Shown here in pieces: positions 1-7,317 of a stretch of 34,242 bases of DNA. The notes under the pieces are model-generated. The model had not been told where the DNA came from. It saw only the letters and a list, made by a program, of their open reading frames with translations, and searched no databases. Position numbers and translations under genes: made by a program. Origin of the DNA: an uncultured Actinomycetes bacterium (lineage in GTDB: Bacteria > Actinomycetota > Thermoleophilia > RBG-16-64-13); NCBI GenBank assembly GCA_937148845.1, contig CAKZRW010000029.1, positions 1-34,242 of the forward strand. Reading direction: 5' to 3'. The first letter of the stretch is position 1, and each line of letters starts with the position of its first letter.

Positions 1-10
1 ACAGCGAGAG

Positions 11-39
11 AGCATGGAGCCCCTCGGGGGCTCCATGCT
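11..39 (+). terminator. GC-rich perfect hairpin, likely terminator of an upstream gene
   Basis: A perfect 13-bp inverted repeat (11-23 with 27-39) closes a 3-nt loop. No T-run follows on either strand, so this would be a U-tract-less terminator of the kind common in high-GC bacteria. The gene it would serve lies before the window. The strand is an assumption. Confidence 0.5.
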
Positions 40-136
40 ATAAGGAACCTCGAATGCCAGCCCCACCTCGACTGGCGCTTGTGGCGAAACGGGTGCGGCA
101 GGTCGGGAGGGCGTATCTCCGCGTGTGTCTCGCGTC

Positions 137-157
137 GGCCGCGCATGGGGCGCGGCC
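137..157 (-). terminator. Hairpin downstream of the small membrane protein gene
   Basis: The arms GGCCGCGC (137-144) and GCGCGGCC (150-157) form a perfect 8-bp stem with a 5-nt loop. It lies about 30 nt beyond the stop of the minus-strand gene at 188-505. No U-tract is present. I see no gene in 40-187; the plus-strand open frame there has no supporting start or protein features. Confidence 0.45.
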
Positions 158-187
158 TCCAGGCGTGTCCGCGCCCTTGCTCAGCGC

Positions 188-505
188 TCAGTCTGTCTTC
201 TCGGCCGTGGGTGTGGTCTCTAGCTCTGCGGGCTCGCTTGACTGGTCTGCGGCGGGGGGTGCGGCATGCGCAACTAGCCCTGGCGCGTGGGGGTCCTTAG
301 TAGGCGCGCTCGAGCGGGCGGTTGCGATCTGAGCTCGGCCGTAGAGGATGAGCGCCCGGATGGCAAGCACGAGGGCAGTGACGAGGACCGCCCAGAGGAT
401 GATTGCTAGCACCACTCCTACGATGTCCAGGCCGCCCAAGTGGTAGCGGTCTATGGGGAAAGGCGATCTGTCGAAGATCCAGGGGTCCCAGTTCCAACGA
501 AACAT
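188..505 (-). CDS. Small single-pass membrane protein, function unknown
   Basis: This is a 105-residue protein. The start is fixed by a strong ribosome site, AAGGAG, a few bases before ATG at 505; the much longer open frame upstream has no such site. The N-terminus is aromatic-rich (FRWNWDPWIFD, residues 2-12). One long hydrophobic helix (about residues 27-55) follows, then a hydrophilic Ala/Pro/Thr/Glu-rich tail. Proteins of this shape (short Trp-rich head, one TM segment, polar tail) are frequent in actinobacterial genomes, but I cannot assign a family. It stands alone on its strand, divergent from the CAP protein gene at 746. The 240-bp gap between them must hold both promoters; I could not pick convincing -35/-10 pairs in it. 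Confidence 0.72.
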   Translation of the reverse strand: MFRWNWDPWIFDRSPFPIDRYHLGGLDIVGVVLAIILWAVLVTALVLAIRALILYGRAQIATARSSAPTKDPHAPGLVAHAAPPAADQSSEPAELETTPTAEKTD

Positions 506-745
506 GATTCTTCTCCTTATGGTGAGGATGCCGCCGATCAGAGGCCAAGGGCCTGGATGGCCTATTGTCTCCGACCTAGATGCCGATAACTGACAAGAGC
601 ATAGCCGGTGGTTCGTAAGCGCTGAGTAAACCGGGGTCAGATGGTGACATGTTTTCAATCTGTCCGCTTGCAAGCCGAGTGGTAGCATGAAGCGTAAGAC
701 GCTGCTTTTGGCGCTGCGCTGGACTGAAGAAGGAGGCTCCCCCCA

Positions 746-2122
746 ATGAGATGGGATTGCCCGCGAGGTCTTGGAGTCATGGGCCGTGGCAGTGAACGGG
801 TTTCCAGTCGTACTCTTCGTACAGTTCTCGGCACGGTGGCAGTCATCGCCCTCGCTCTTGTTCTGGTTGCGATGGGGACCGGCTCCCAGGCCTTTGCTGC
901 GTACAATTCCGAGGAGCTTGCCTTCGTACAACTGCTGAACGAGTACCGAGCTTCACAGGGTCTCGGGCCAGTCCTCTTGTCGGATAACCTTTCGCTAGCC
1001 GCTGAGCGCCATGCGTCAGATATGGCGAAATACGGTTTCTTCAGTCACACAAGCCTCAAGAGTGACTGGTTCCCAGTGGGAGCCACTTTCGGGGAACGAG
1101 CGCTTCTCTGCGGGTACGTATCGGGGGCGGCTGCCGAAAACATCGCGGGAGGGCAACCGACCGCAGGAGAGGTTATGGCCGCCTGGAAGGGGTCCAGCGG
1201 GCACAACGCCAACCTTCTCCGCAGCCAGGCCAAAGTCGTGGGCATCGGGTTCGTGACCCTGGACGGCTCGCCCTGCCATTACTACTGGGTGGCCGACTTT
1301 GGGGATGACGCGGATTCCAGCGCTCATGTAGCCCCTGCCGTCCTCGGTGCGCTGTACCAGCAGACCGACTCCCGCCTGGCCTACTCCGGCACCTGGAAGA
1401 CGGTCACCACCAGTTACGCCTCCGGGGGCAGCTTCCGCTACGCCAACTCCAGCGGAGCCAGCGTGAATGTGGCCTTCACCGGCACCTACGTCGCTTGGAT
1501 CGCCAAGAAAAGCCCGGTCTACGGCAAAGCCAAGCTCATCCTGGATGGGGAGGCTCCGTTCACCATCGACCTTTACAGTCCTTCGGTGAGGTGGAAGCAG
1601 AAGGTATGGGAGAAGACCCTCTCCGACGGCACCCACACCCTGCGCATCGAGTGGACCGGCCTCAAGACTACCGGAGCCACCGACACCAACATCGGTGTGG
1701 ACGCCTTCAACGTCGTGGGCGTGCTGCTCAAGGCCCTGGTGCCTGTGCGCTACGAAGACAGTAACTCCCGCCTCGTCTACAAGGGTATCTGGTACACCTT
1801 CTACGCCACCGGTTCTTCTGGCGGCAGTTACAAGCGGGCCAACACCGATGGCGCCAGTGTGACGGTCACCTTCGAGGGCACCTACCTGGCTTGGATAGCC
1901 ACTAAAGGGACTACCCTAGGCAAGGCCTTGCTCTCGCTGGACGGTGGCCCAGCCGTATGCGTCAATCTGGCTGCCTCCACTACTCAACGCCAGCAGAAGG
2001 TCTGGACCACCGGGACCCTTGCTCCCGGCACTCACACCGTCAAGATCTGGTGGGATCCGACTAACCTCGCCGGCAAGTACATCAGTATCGATGCCTTCGA
2101 CGTGATCGGGGTGCTCAAGTAG
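746..2122 (+). CDS. Secreted CAP/SCP-domain protein with two C-terminal beta-sandwich repeats
   Basis: This is a 458-residue secreted protein. The start at 746 has AAGGAGG about ten bases upstream; an internal ATG at 779 is an alternative. An N-terminal signal sequence (about residues 22-51) is followed by a CAP/SCP (YkwD-like) domain, about 55-188. Its cavity residues are visible as H89, E131 (in AENIAGG) and H153 (in SSGHNANLL). Two homologous domains of about 120 residues follow (about 204-327 and 333-458), each with the signatures SRLxYxGxW, ASGGSFRY-like, GTYxAWIA and IxxDAFxVxG. I expect a jelly-roll or carbohydrate-binding-like fold, but that is inference. Bacterial CAP proteins are extracellular and often wall-associated; their biochemical role is poorly known. 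The gene at 2395 is a paralogue, and the last 360 bp of the two are identical. Confidence 0.88.
   Translation: MRWDCPRGLGVMGRGSERVSSRTLRTVLGTVAVIALALVLVAMGTGSQAFAAYNSEELAFVQLLNEYRASQGLGPVLLSDNLSLAAERHASDMAKYGFFSHTSLKSDWFPVGATFGERALLCGYVSGAAAENIAGGQPTAGEVMAAWKGSSGHNANLLRSQAKVVGIGFVTLDGSPCHYYWVADFGDDADSSAHVAPAVLGALYQQTDSRLAYSGTWKTVTTSYASGGSFRYANSSGASVNVAFTGTYVAWIAKKSPVYGKAKLILDGEAPFTIDLYSPSVRWKQKVWEKTLSDGTHTLRIEWTGLKTTGATDTNIGVDAFNVVGVLLKALVPVRYEDSNSRLVYKGIWYTFYATGSSGGSYKRANTDGASVTVTFEGTYLAWIATKGTTLGKALLSLDGGPAVCVNLAASTTQRQQKVWTTGTLAPGTHTVKIWWDPTNLAGKYISIDAFDVIGVLK
1763..2122 (+). repeat. 360-bp exact direct repeat, copy 1
   Basis: This segment encodes the whole last beta-sandwich domain plus the stop codon. 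Read base by base, it is identical to 3409-3768. Identity ends abruptly at the stop codon on the 3' side and in the linker on the 5' side. A second shorter match (1366-1441 with 2991-3066, one mismatch in 76 bp) covers the start of the first beta-sandwich domain. The CAP domains are clearly diverged. Confidence 0.95.
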
Positions 2123-2191
2123 AAGTCTTCTTGAGCGCGGCCTGACGTCTCTGGGGAGCCGCGGCCTTCTTGCGGGCCTGCAAGCATGGTC

Positions 2192-2231
2192 TGCGCGCTA
2201 CGTACAGATTTGTGCTTAGCGCGCATTTTTT
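2192..2231 (+). terminator. Rho-independent terminator after the first CAP gene
   Basis: TGCGCGCT (2192-2199) pairs perfectly with AGCGCGCA (2218-2225). Six Ts follow (2226-2231). The 18-nt loop can form a few more pairs. It separates the two CAP genes into different transcripts. Confidence 0.8.
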
Positions 2232-2394
2232 GTGCTCAAGGCTAAAGCCTGTCCGTGCTCTTGCCGAAAACCTAGGTGTGCGATGAGCAATCGATCTCTA
2301 GGAAAGGCCAGCGGCCTTGATGGTGGGAGGCGCAGCGGTGGAAGCCTGCATCCTGAACAGGACGACTCAAGAAAGAACTCACCGGCGGGGGGTG

Positions 2395-3768
2395 ATGCTT
2401 AGGTACGTGGGCAAGTACATAGGCATCACCCTGTTGGCGTTGATCGTCACGGTGATGATCTGCGGCGCAGGGTTAGCGGCACCAGCCCAGGCAGCCGTCA
2501 GCTACAGCGCCGAAGAAATCGCTTTCATCAAGCTCATTAACGAATACCGGGTGTCACAGGGACTCAACCCGCTGATGGTATCGGACATGATTTCCGAGGC
2601 GTGTGATCGGCATAGCTCAGATATGGGGAAGTACCGCTTCTTCAGTCACTACACGGTGCAGTCAGACTGGTTTCCGGTGAACGCAAGTCCCTGGGACCGG
2701 ATGGCGAAATCCGGGTATGACTTCTACACGAACAAGGGTGAGAACATAGCCGCCGGGCAGTCTACGGCCAAAGACGCATTCAACGCCTGGAAGGCCTCTC
2801 CTGGTCACAATGCAAACATGTTGAACTCGAGCTTTAAGGTAATCGGCATCGGTCTGGTGGTCGTTCCTGGTTCGCCGTACACCTACTACTGGACCACTGA
2901 CTTCGGCGGCTATGTCGATCGTACGGCGCACTCGCTTGACGGTGACCAGCCGGCCGCTCCAGAGCCTTCCTCCACACGTTACGAGCAGAGCGACTCCCGC
3001 CTGGCCTACTCCGGCACCTGGAAGACGGTCAGCACCAGTTACGCCTCCGGGGGCAGCTTCCGCTACATCAATCTATCCGGGGGAACAGTCACTGTATACT
3101 TCAACGGCACCTCGCTAGCCTGGATTGCCAAAATGAGCCCGGTGTACGGTAAGGCCAGGGTCACAGTGGATGGTGGTTCTCCGGCGATTGTCGATCTCTA
3201 CAGTCCTTCGGTGAAATGGAAGCAGAAAGTGTGGAGCACGGGCACGCTAGCTGCGGGCGACCACGTGGTCCAGATTGAATGGACCGGCGCCAAGAACCCA
3301 GCAGCAACCGCTACCAACATCGGCGTGGATGCATTCGACATCGTGGGCAACCTTACTCCTGCGCCCGTGGTGAAGAGTGCAGAGTCGACGACTAGGTATG
3401 AACAGACCAACTCCCGCCTCGTCTACAAGGGTATCTGGTACACCTTCTACGCCACCGGTTCTTCTGGCGGCAGTTACAAGCGGGCCAACACCGATGGCGC
3501 CAGTGTGACGGTCACCTTCGAGGGCACCTACCTGGCTTGGATAGCCACTAAAGGGACTACCCTAGGCAAGGCCTTGCTCTCGCTGGACGGTGGCCCAGCC
3601 GTATGCGTCAATCTGGCTGCCTCCACTACTCAACGCCAGCAGAAGGTCTGGACCACCGGGACCCTTGCTCCCGGCACTCACACCGTCAAGATCTGGTGGG
3701 ATCCGACTAACCTCGCCGGCAAGTACATCAGTATCGATGCCTTCGACGTGATCGGGGTGCTCAAGTAG
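2395..3768 (+). CDS. Secreted CAP/SCP-domain protein, paralogue of the gene at 746
   Basis: From ATG 2395 this is a 457-residue protein with a compact signal peptide (MLRYVGKYIG through APAQA, residues 1-33). The frame is open to TTG/ATG at 2317/2320, but that adds an un-signal-like polar extension, so I prefer 2395 (alternatively GTG 2392). The CAP domain (about 37-175) carries H73, E117 (GENIAAG) and H138 (SPGHNANML). Two beta-sandwich repeats follow, as in the upstream paralogue, joined by a short Ala/Pro/Glu linker. The second repeat is DNA-identical to the paralogue's. The role is probably extracellular or wall-associated; substrate and partner are unknown. A terminator at 2192-2231 lies between the paralogues, so they are likely transcribed separately. 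Confidence 0.87.
   Translation: MLRYVGKYIGITLLALIVTVMICGAGLAAPAQAAVSYSAEEIAFIKLINEYRVSQGLNPLMVSDMISEACDRHSSDMGKYRFFSHYTVQSDWFPVNASPWDRMAKSGYDFYTNKGENIAAGQSTAKDAFNAWKASPGHNANMLNSSFKVIGIGLVVVPGSPYTYYWTTDFGGYVDRTAHSLDGDQPAAPEPSSTRYEQSDSRLAYSGTWKTVSTSYASGGSFRYINLSGGTVTVYFNGTSLAWIAKMSPVYGKARVTVDGGSPAIVDLYSPSVKWKQKVWSTGTLAAGDHVVQIEWTGAKNPAATATNIGVDAFDIVGNLTPAPVVKSAESTTRYEQTNSRLVYKGIWYTFYATGSSGGSYKRANTDGASVTVTFEGTYLAWIATKGTTLGKALLSLDGGPAVCVNLAASTTQRQQKVWTTGTLAPGTHTVKIWWDPTNLAGKYISIDAFDVIGVLK
3409..3768 (+). repeat. 360-bp exact direct repeat, copy 2
   Basis: Second copy of the segment at 1763-2122, in the same orientation 1646 bp downstream. Identical DNA including third codon positions points to very recent duplication or ongoing gene conversion. 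Confidence 0.95.
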
Positions 3769-3812
3769 GGGTTTCTCCTGTCGGCTGAACGCGTTCCACG
3801 CTTGGAGCGCAA

Positions 3813-3845
3813 GTGCGGCGGGCCCGCCAGGCGGCGGGCCCGCAC
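3813..3845. terminator. Strong GC hairpin between convergent genes, likely bidirectional terminator
   Basis: GCGGGCCCGCC (3818-3828) and GGCGGGCCCGC (3833-3843) form a perfect 11-bp stem around a 4-nt loop. It lies between the stop of the second CAP gene (3768) and the stop of the minus-strand hydrolase (3955). No U-tract is present. Confidence 0.55.
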
Positions 3846-3954
3846 GTGTCTGGGGACCTGCGCGACGCTGACCCGCATGTGCATGGTGTTCGTTCCCTAT
3901 ACCCCAGGGCCGGGCCAAAGAGGGTCGGCTGACCGCCTGGCGGTAGGCCGGAAG

Positions 3955-4980
3955 CTACTGGGCAGGAACGAACATCACGGCATCAGCGATCACGTAACCG
4001 TCAGCCCCGGTTGCATAAAGGGTCAAGCTGCCTGCGGTCGGTGAGTACCCGGCGGCGAAGGTGTAGCGCCCGAGCGAATACCAAGTCGAACCATTGACGC
4101 GCTGATTGACTATACGCTTGTACTGGCCGCTCGGCGTGTTGACAGTGACCAAGGCGCCGGAGGCGCGGTCGCTGGCTGCCGTCCAGCGCATGTAGATGTC
4201 GTAAGCACCGCTGGTGGGAAAGCGAGGAGTCCAGCGCGCCCATGCGGTACCGGTAGTGGCGGCACGGACCTGATAGTTGTCCCCGTGGTAACCGCTGACG
4301 GAGGTTGAACGGGTCCAATTGCCCCCCACGTCACTCCCGCCGATGCTCTTCGCGGTGGGGTTGTCAAGGATGATGGGGGAGTCCACAACGTAATTCCGCC
4401 GCAGCGGGCGATATTCGCTGCCTAGGTAGCGACTGACTCGGCGTACCGTCAAGCCACTACCCGGCGCCTCGTAAATGATCGGTGAGTTCCAGGCATCCCC
4501 ACTGGCGTAGATGACCACGTGACCGGAGTCGCCATCGTGCTTCGCCAGGACGTCACCCTGCTTGAGAAGAGACCGGCTGCTGAGCGCATACCAAGGGCCC
4601 AGACAGTTATAGAAGCTGTAGCTCGTGTAACGCGGCGAAAAGTTCGAGTTCACTCCTTGCTCCTCCTGATAGAGGAGCGTCTGGGGCACTTCCCAACACT
4701 TGAGAGCGTAGCCTGAGCAGTCGGGGCCGGCTGTGCCGGGAGAGTCTGGCGTCCAGCTTTCGCGACCCCAGGTGTAGTTCGTCGCCAGGGCAGACTCGGC
4801 CCGGGCGATTATCTCGGCTCGGGTGAGGGTGGGAATGGCAGCCCAGGCCGGATTCGCCGGGAGGAGAAGGCCTGTGAGGGCCGTCAGACCTCCCAGAGCC
4901 AAGGCCACGAGGGCTGTCTTGCGGCTGGCCAGGCTGTTCAAGCTGTCGGTGCGCAGTAAAGCTCGCAGCTGCAACCTCAT
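3955..4980 (-). CDS. Secreted NlpC/P60-like hydrolase with golvesin/Xly-like C-terminal domain
   Basis: This is a 341-residue protein. A signal peptide (about residues 1-48, ending PAWAA) precedes an NlpC/P60-like papain-fold domain (about 52-195). The candidate nucleophile is C88 in GPDCSGY and the histidine is H154 in SGHVVIY; a YEAPG motif follows at 170-174. The C-terminal domain (about 202-341: NWTRSTSVSGYHG, ARWTPRFPTSGAYDIYMRW, ADAVMFVP) matches the golvesin/Xly carbohydrate-binding-like pattern. The likely job is peptidoglycan peptide cleavage, with the C-terminal domain binding wall polysaccharide; the activity is inferred. ATG 4980 follows AGGAGGTGA. The start overlaps the upstream gene's stop as ATGA, so the two are probably translationally coupled. 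Confidence 0.85.
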   Translation of the reverse strand: MRLQLRALLRTDSLNSLASRKTALVALALGGLTALTGLLLPANPAWAAIPTLTRAEIIARAESALATNYTWGRESWTPDSPGTAGPDCSGYALKCWEVPQTLLYQEEQGVNSNFSPRYTSYSFYNCLGPWYALSSRSLLKQGDVLAKHDGDSGHVVIYASGDAWNSPIIYEAPGSGLTVRRVSRYLGSEYRPLRRNYVVDSPIILDNPTAKSIGGSDVGGNWTRSTSVSGYHGDNYQVRAATTGTAWARWTPRFPTSGAYDIYMRWTAASDRASGALVTVNTPSGQYKRIVNQRVNGSTWYSLGRYTFAAGYSPTAGSLTLYATGADGYVIADAVMFVPAQ

Positions 4981-6269
4981 GGGTTCACCTCCTGTGGGGA
5001 CGGCGCAGAGACCGAATCCAGGCTGCCGGCGCTGGGCTGGGCGGCAAAGTGATGGAGTAGGATCAAGTACCCATCCCGAGTCGCCAGTGGCTGAAGAACA
5101 CGGCCATCGGGAGCGACTACGTAGGGGAGACCGACATAGGCGAACGAGCGGTCGTCCAAGTAGAGCGAAGCAGCGGGAAGTTTGGCGGGACCTCCGTCCT
5201 CGCCGAGCTTGAACCGCGAAACTACGATCGCGGCTCTCCCCTGGCGGGAATCGACCGGTGAGGCTAGCCGTCCGCCTATGACCATTTCCCCACCGCTGAC
5301 GGGGTCGACGGATATCAGGTGTTCGACAGCGCTATTGAGATCCAGTCGAGGTCTTGCCGTACCCAGCGGATGCAAGACTAGAGTCTGTTGATCCAGCCGG
5401 GAAGAGCGGACCTCGATCCCGGAGGCCGGATTGAAGGTGACCTGGGCTACGCGAGTCAGTGCGTTGTCCAGGGGACGGCCCGCCAGTCTCTTGGTGATCG
5501 CTGCGACGACTTTGCCGCCAGATGGTGACTTGGTTCCTCCTGCTGTCGACTTGGTTATGCCAGCTGTCCTGTCCACCAAGAACACCTGGTCATGGCCGGT
5601 CTCGATGCACGGTCCCCGCTCCGTCGCCAATAGCGCGGTCACTACCCCATCGAGGGCGGGGAGGGTTAGACGGGCACTCACTGTGCCGCCCCAGTCCAGG
5701 CAGACCAGCTGCTTGTCGGTGTCGGGATCAAGCACGTACACGCCCTGGGCGTCGACGGCAAGAAACCGGGGGTCTCTGAGTTCCACCGGCCAATTGGCGA
5801 GGAAGCTGCCATCGGGTGCCAGGAGGACCAAGCGCCGGTTGACCGAGTCCAAGATGACAAGCCTTCCGTCGTTGGCGACGCGCAGCGCCTCGGGTCCTCT
5901 ACAAAGCCCCTCCGACGGCCGCGCCAAACCTACCTGACCGGGACCCTCGCCCCAGGGCAGGTTGACGAGCAGAGTCCCCTGCGAAACGGTCGGGACGGGG
6001 CCGGGGCTGGGGTCAGTAGGCCCGGGGTCGGCCTCCTCAGGGCCGGTGCCCCCGGGTTCCGCTCCCGGCTCAGCGGACTGGGCGCCCGCCTCCTCGGCCT
6101 GACTTTCCGCGCTCGTGGTGACCTGAGTCACGGTCAAGTCACCTTGCTCGGTCCCCTTGGCGAGATCGGGCACCGACACGGTGCAGGCCAAGAGCGCGCA
6201 CAGGGAGAGGACGAGGGCTAGCGAGCGGGGGGCAGGGGGACTGATGTTCCTGAGACTTTTCCTTGTCAT
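4977..6269 (-). CDS. Beta-propeller (NHL-like) lipoprotein
   Basis: This is a 430-residue exported lipoprotein. ATG 6269 has GAGGAGG eight bases upstream; the open frame extends further but without such a site. The signal peptide ends in a lipobox LLAC, with C29 as the lipidation site. An acidic, Pro/Gly-rich linker (about 40-100) follows. Then come blade-like repeats of the type LRVANDGRLVILDSVNRRLV / FLAVDAQGVYVLDPDTDKQL, typical of NHL or six-bladed propellers. No catalytic motif is visible, so a binding or scaffolding role outside the membrane is likely. Its last codons overlap the ATG of the NlpC-like hydrolase, suggesting that the lipoprotein and hydrolase work together, for instance with the lipoprotein positioning or regulating the enzyme. 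That functional link is inference. Confidence 0.8.
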   Translation of the reverse strand: MTRKSLRNISPPAPRSLALVLSLCALLACTVSVPDLAKGTEQGDLTVTQVTTSAESQAEEAGAQSAEPGAEPGGTGPEEADPGPTDPSPGPVPTVSQGTLLVNLPWGEGPGQVGLARPSEGLCRGPEALRVANDGRLVILDSVNRRLVLLAPDGSFLANWPVELRDPRFLAVDAQGVYVLDPDTDKQLVCLDWGGTVSARLTLPALDGVVTALLATERGPCIETGHDQVFLVDRTAGITKSTAGGTKSPSGGKVVAAITKRLAGRPLDNALTRVAQVTFNPASGIEVRSSRLDQQTLVLHPLGTARPRLDLNSAVEHLISVDPVSGGEMVIGGRLASPVDSRQGRAAIVVSRFKLGEDGGPAKLPAASLYLDDRSFAYVGLPYVVAPDGRVLQPLATRDGYLILLHHFAAQPSAGSLDSVSAPSPQEVNP

Positions 6270-6470
6270 GCTCTTCCTCCTCTGGGTAGGGTCACCTGGT
6301 AGCCGTAGCCTAGGAGGTGCCGCCAACGGGAGGGGATGAGACCAAAGGTTGAACTTGAAACGGGAGCAAGAAGGTGAGGGCGAGGCAGCCCCGTATCCAT
6401 GGATGCCGGTGCGGCTGGTCAGTGTGCGGCTGTTCGGCCGCTGGTTCGCTACCTGCTGGGCTAGGTACGG

Positions 6471-6476
6471 TAAACT
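6471..6476 (+). promoter_or_regulatory. Possible -10 element for a leaderless ymdB-like transcript
   Basis: TAAACT lies eight bases before the GTG start at 6485, which has no ribosome site. This places transcription start at or next to the start codon. No good -35 is visible, so confidence is low. Confidence 0.35.
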
Positions 6477-6484
6477 GTGACCCC

Positions 6485-7258
6485 GTGATAATCCTTTTCT
6501 TCGCAGACGTGGTGGGCAAGCCGGGCCGCGAGGCCCTTATCGAGCGCTTGCCCGGTCTTCGCGAGCAGTTCCACGCCGACGTGGTTGTCGCCAACGGGGA
6601 GAACGTCACAGAAGGGCGCGGTATCAAGCCTGCCCACGCCGAAGCGTTGCTGACGGCTGGTGTCGACGTGATCACGACCGGTAATCACATTTGGAAGCTG
6701 CGAGAGACCTACCGCTATCTGGACCAGCAGGAGAGGATCCTCAGGCCCTATAACTTCCTCAAGTCGAACCCGGGACGGGGCCTCACCGTGGTGGAGTCGG
6801 CGGCGGGACGTCTGGGCGTGATCAACCTCTGCGGAAGTCTCTACCTCTGCCCGGCCCGGTCCCCGTTCGAGGCGGTGACAGAGGCATTGGAACACCTTCA
6901 CGGTCTGCGCAACATCTTGGTGGACTTCCATGCCGAGGCCACTAGCGAGAAAGTGGCCATGGGCTGGTTCCTGGCGGGACAGGTAAGCGCCGTGATCGGC
7001 ACCCACACCCATGTCCGCACCGCAGATGCTTGTGTTCTTCCCGGGGGGACTGCGTACATCACGGACGCCGGCATGTGCGGCTCTCGGGATTCAGTGATCG
7101 GTGTCAAGAAGGATCTGGTCCTGGAAAGGTTCCTCACCCAGTTGCCGGTACGGTTCGAGGTGGCCGAGGGCGATGTATGGCTGGAGGGAGTGGTCATCGA
7201 ACTGGGGTCGGAGGGCCGAGCCGTCCGTATCGAACCCTTCGAGATAGCTGCCAGTTGA
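6485..7258 (+). CDS. ymdB: YmdB-family metallophosphoesterase (cyclic-nucleotide phosphodiesterase)
   Basis: This is a 257-residue protein covering the full family length. The N-terminus VIILFFADVVGKPGRE is the family start, so GTG 6485 is chosen over the longer open frame. Dinuclear-metal ligands are visible: D8, E39/N40 (ANGEN), N67-H68 (TGNHIW), H149 (DFHAEATSEK) and H174/H176 (GTHTHV). Characterised YmdB proteins are cytosolic phosphodiesterases; Bacillus subtilis YmdB acts on cyclic nucleotides and affects late developmental gene expression. The family is often found near rny (ymdA) in Firmicutes; no rny is seen here. It is a single-gene unit facing DUF1015 across a 59-bp gap of tandem repeats. 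Confidence 0.88.
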   Translation: MIILFFADVVGKPGREALIERLPGLREQFHADVVVANGENVTEGRGIKPAHAEALLTAGVDVITTGNHIWKLRETYRYLDQQERILRPYNFLKSNPGRGLTVVESAAGRLGVINLCGSLYLCPARSPFEAVTEALEHLHGLRNILVDFHAEATSEKVAMGWFLAGQVSAVIGTHTHVRTADACVLPGGTAYITDAGMCGSRDSVIGVKKDLVLERFLTQLPVRFEVAEGDVWLEGVVIELGSEGRAVRIEPFEIAAS

Positions 7259-7309
7259 GAGTGGCCTCCCGGTGAGAATGGCCGCCAAGTGAGGTCGGCT
7301 GCCAGGTGC
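7246..7309 (+). repeat. Degenerate 17-bp tandem repeat, about 3.8 units
   Basis: Four imperfect units of the form GGCNGCCAGGTGAGAGT run at 7246-7262, 7263-7279, 7280-7296 and 7297-7309 (partial). The array begins inside the last codons of ymdB, spans its stop and fills the convergent gap to DUF1015. No terminator hairpin is evident in the gap. Confidence 0.65.
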
Positions 7310-7317
7310 GGGGGCTG

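Noticed and set aside
54-332. Plus-strand 92-codon frame at the window start
   Set aside because: No ribosome site, odd composition, and it overlaps the better-supported minus-strand gene and its terminator.
506-931. N-terminal extension of the minus-strand membrane protein to 931
   Set aside because: The extension overlaps the CAP gene signal region, looks non-protein-like and lacks a ribosome site, whereas ATG 505 has AAGGAG.
7246-7309. CRISPR array
   Set aside because: The repeats are contiguous, degenerate and without spacers.
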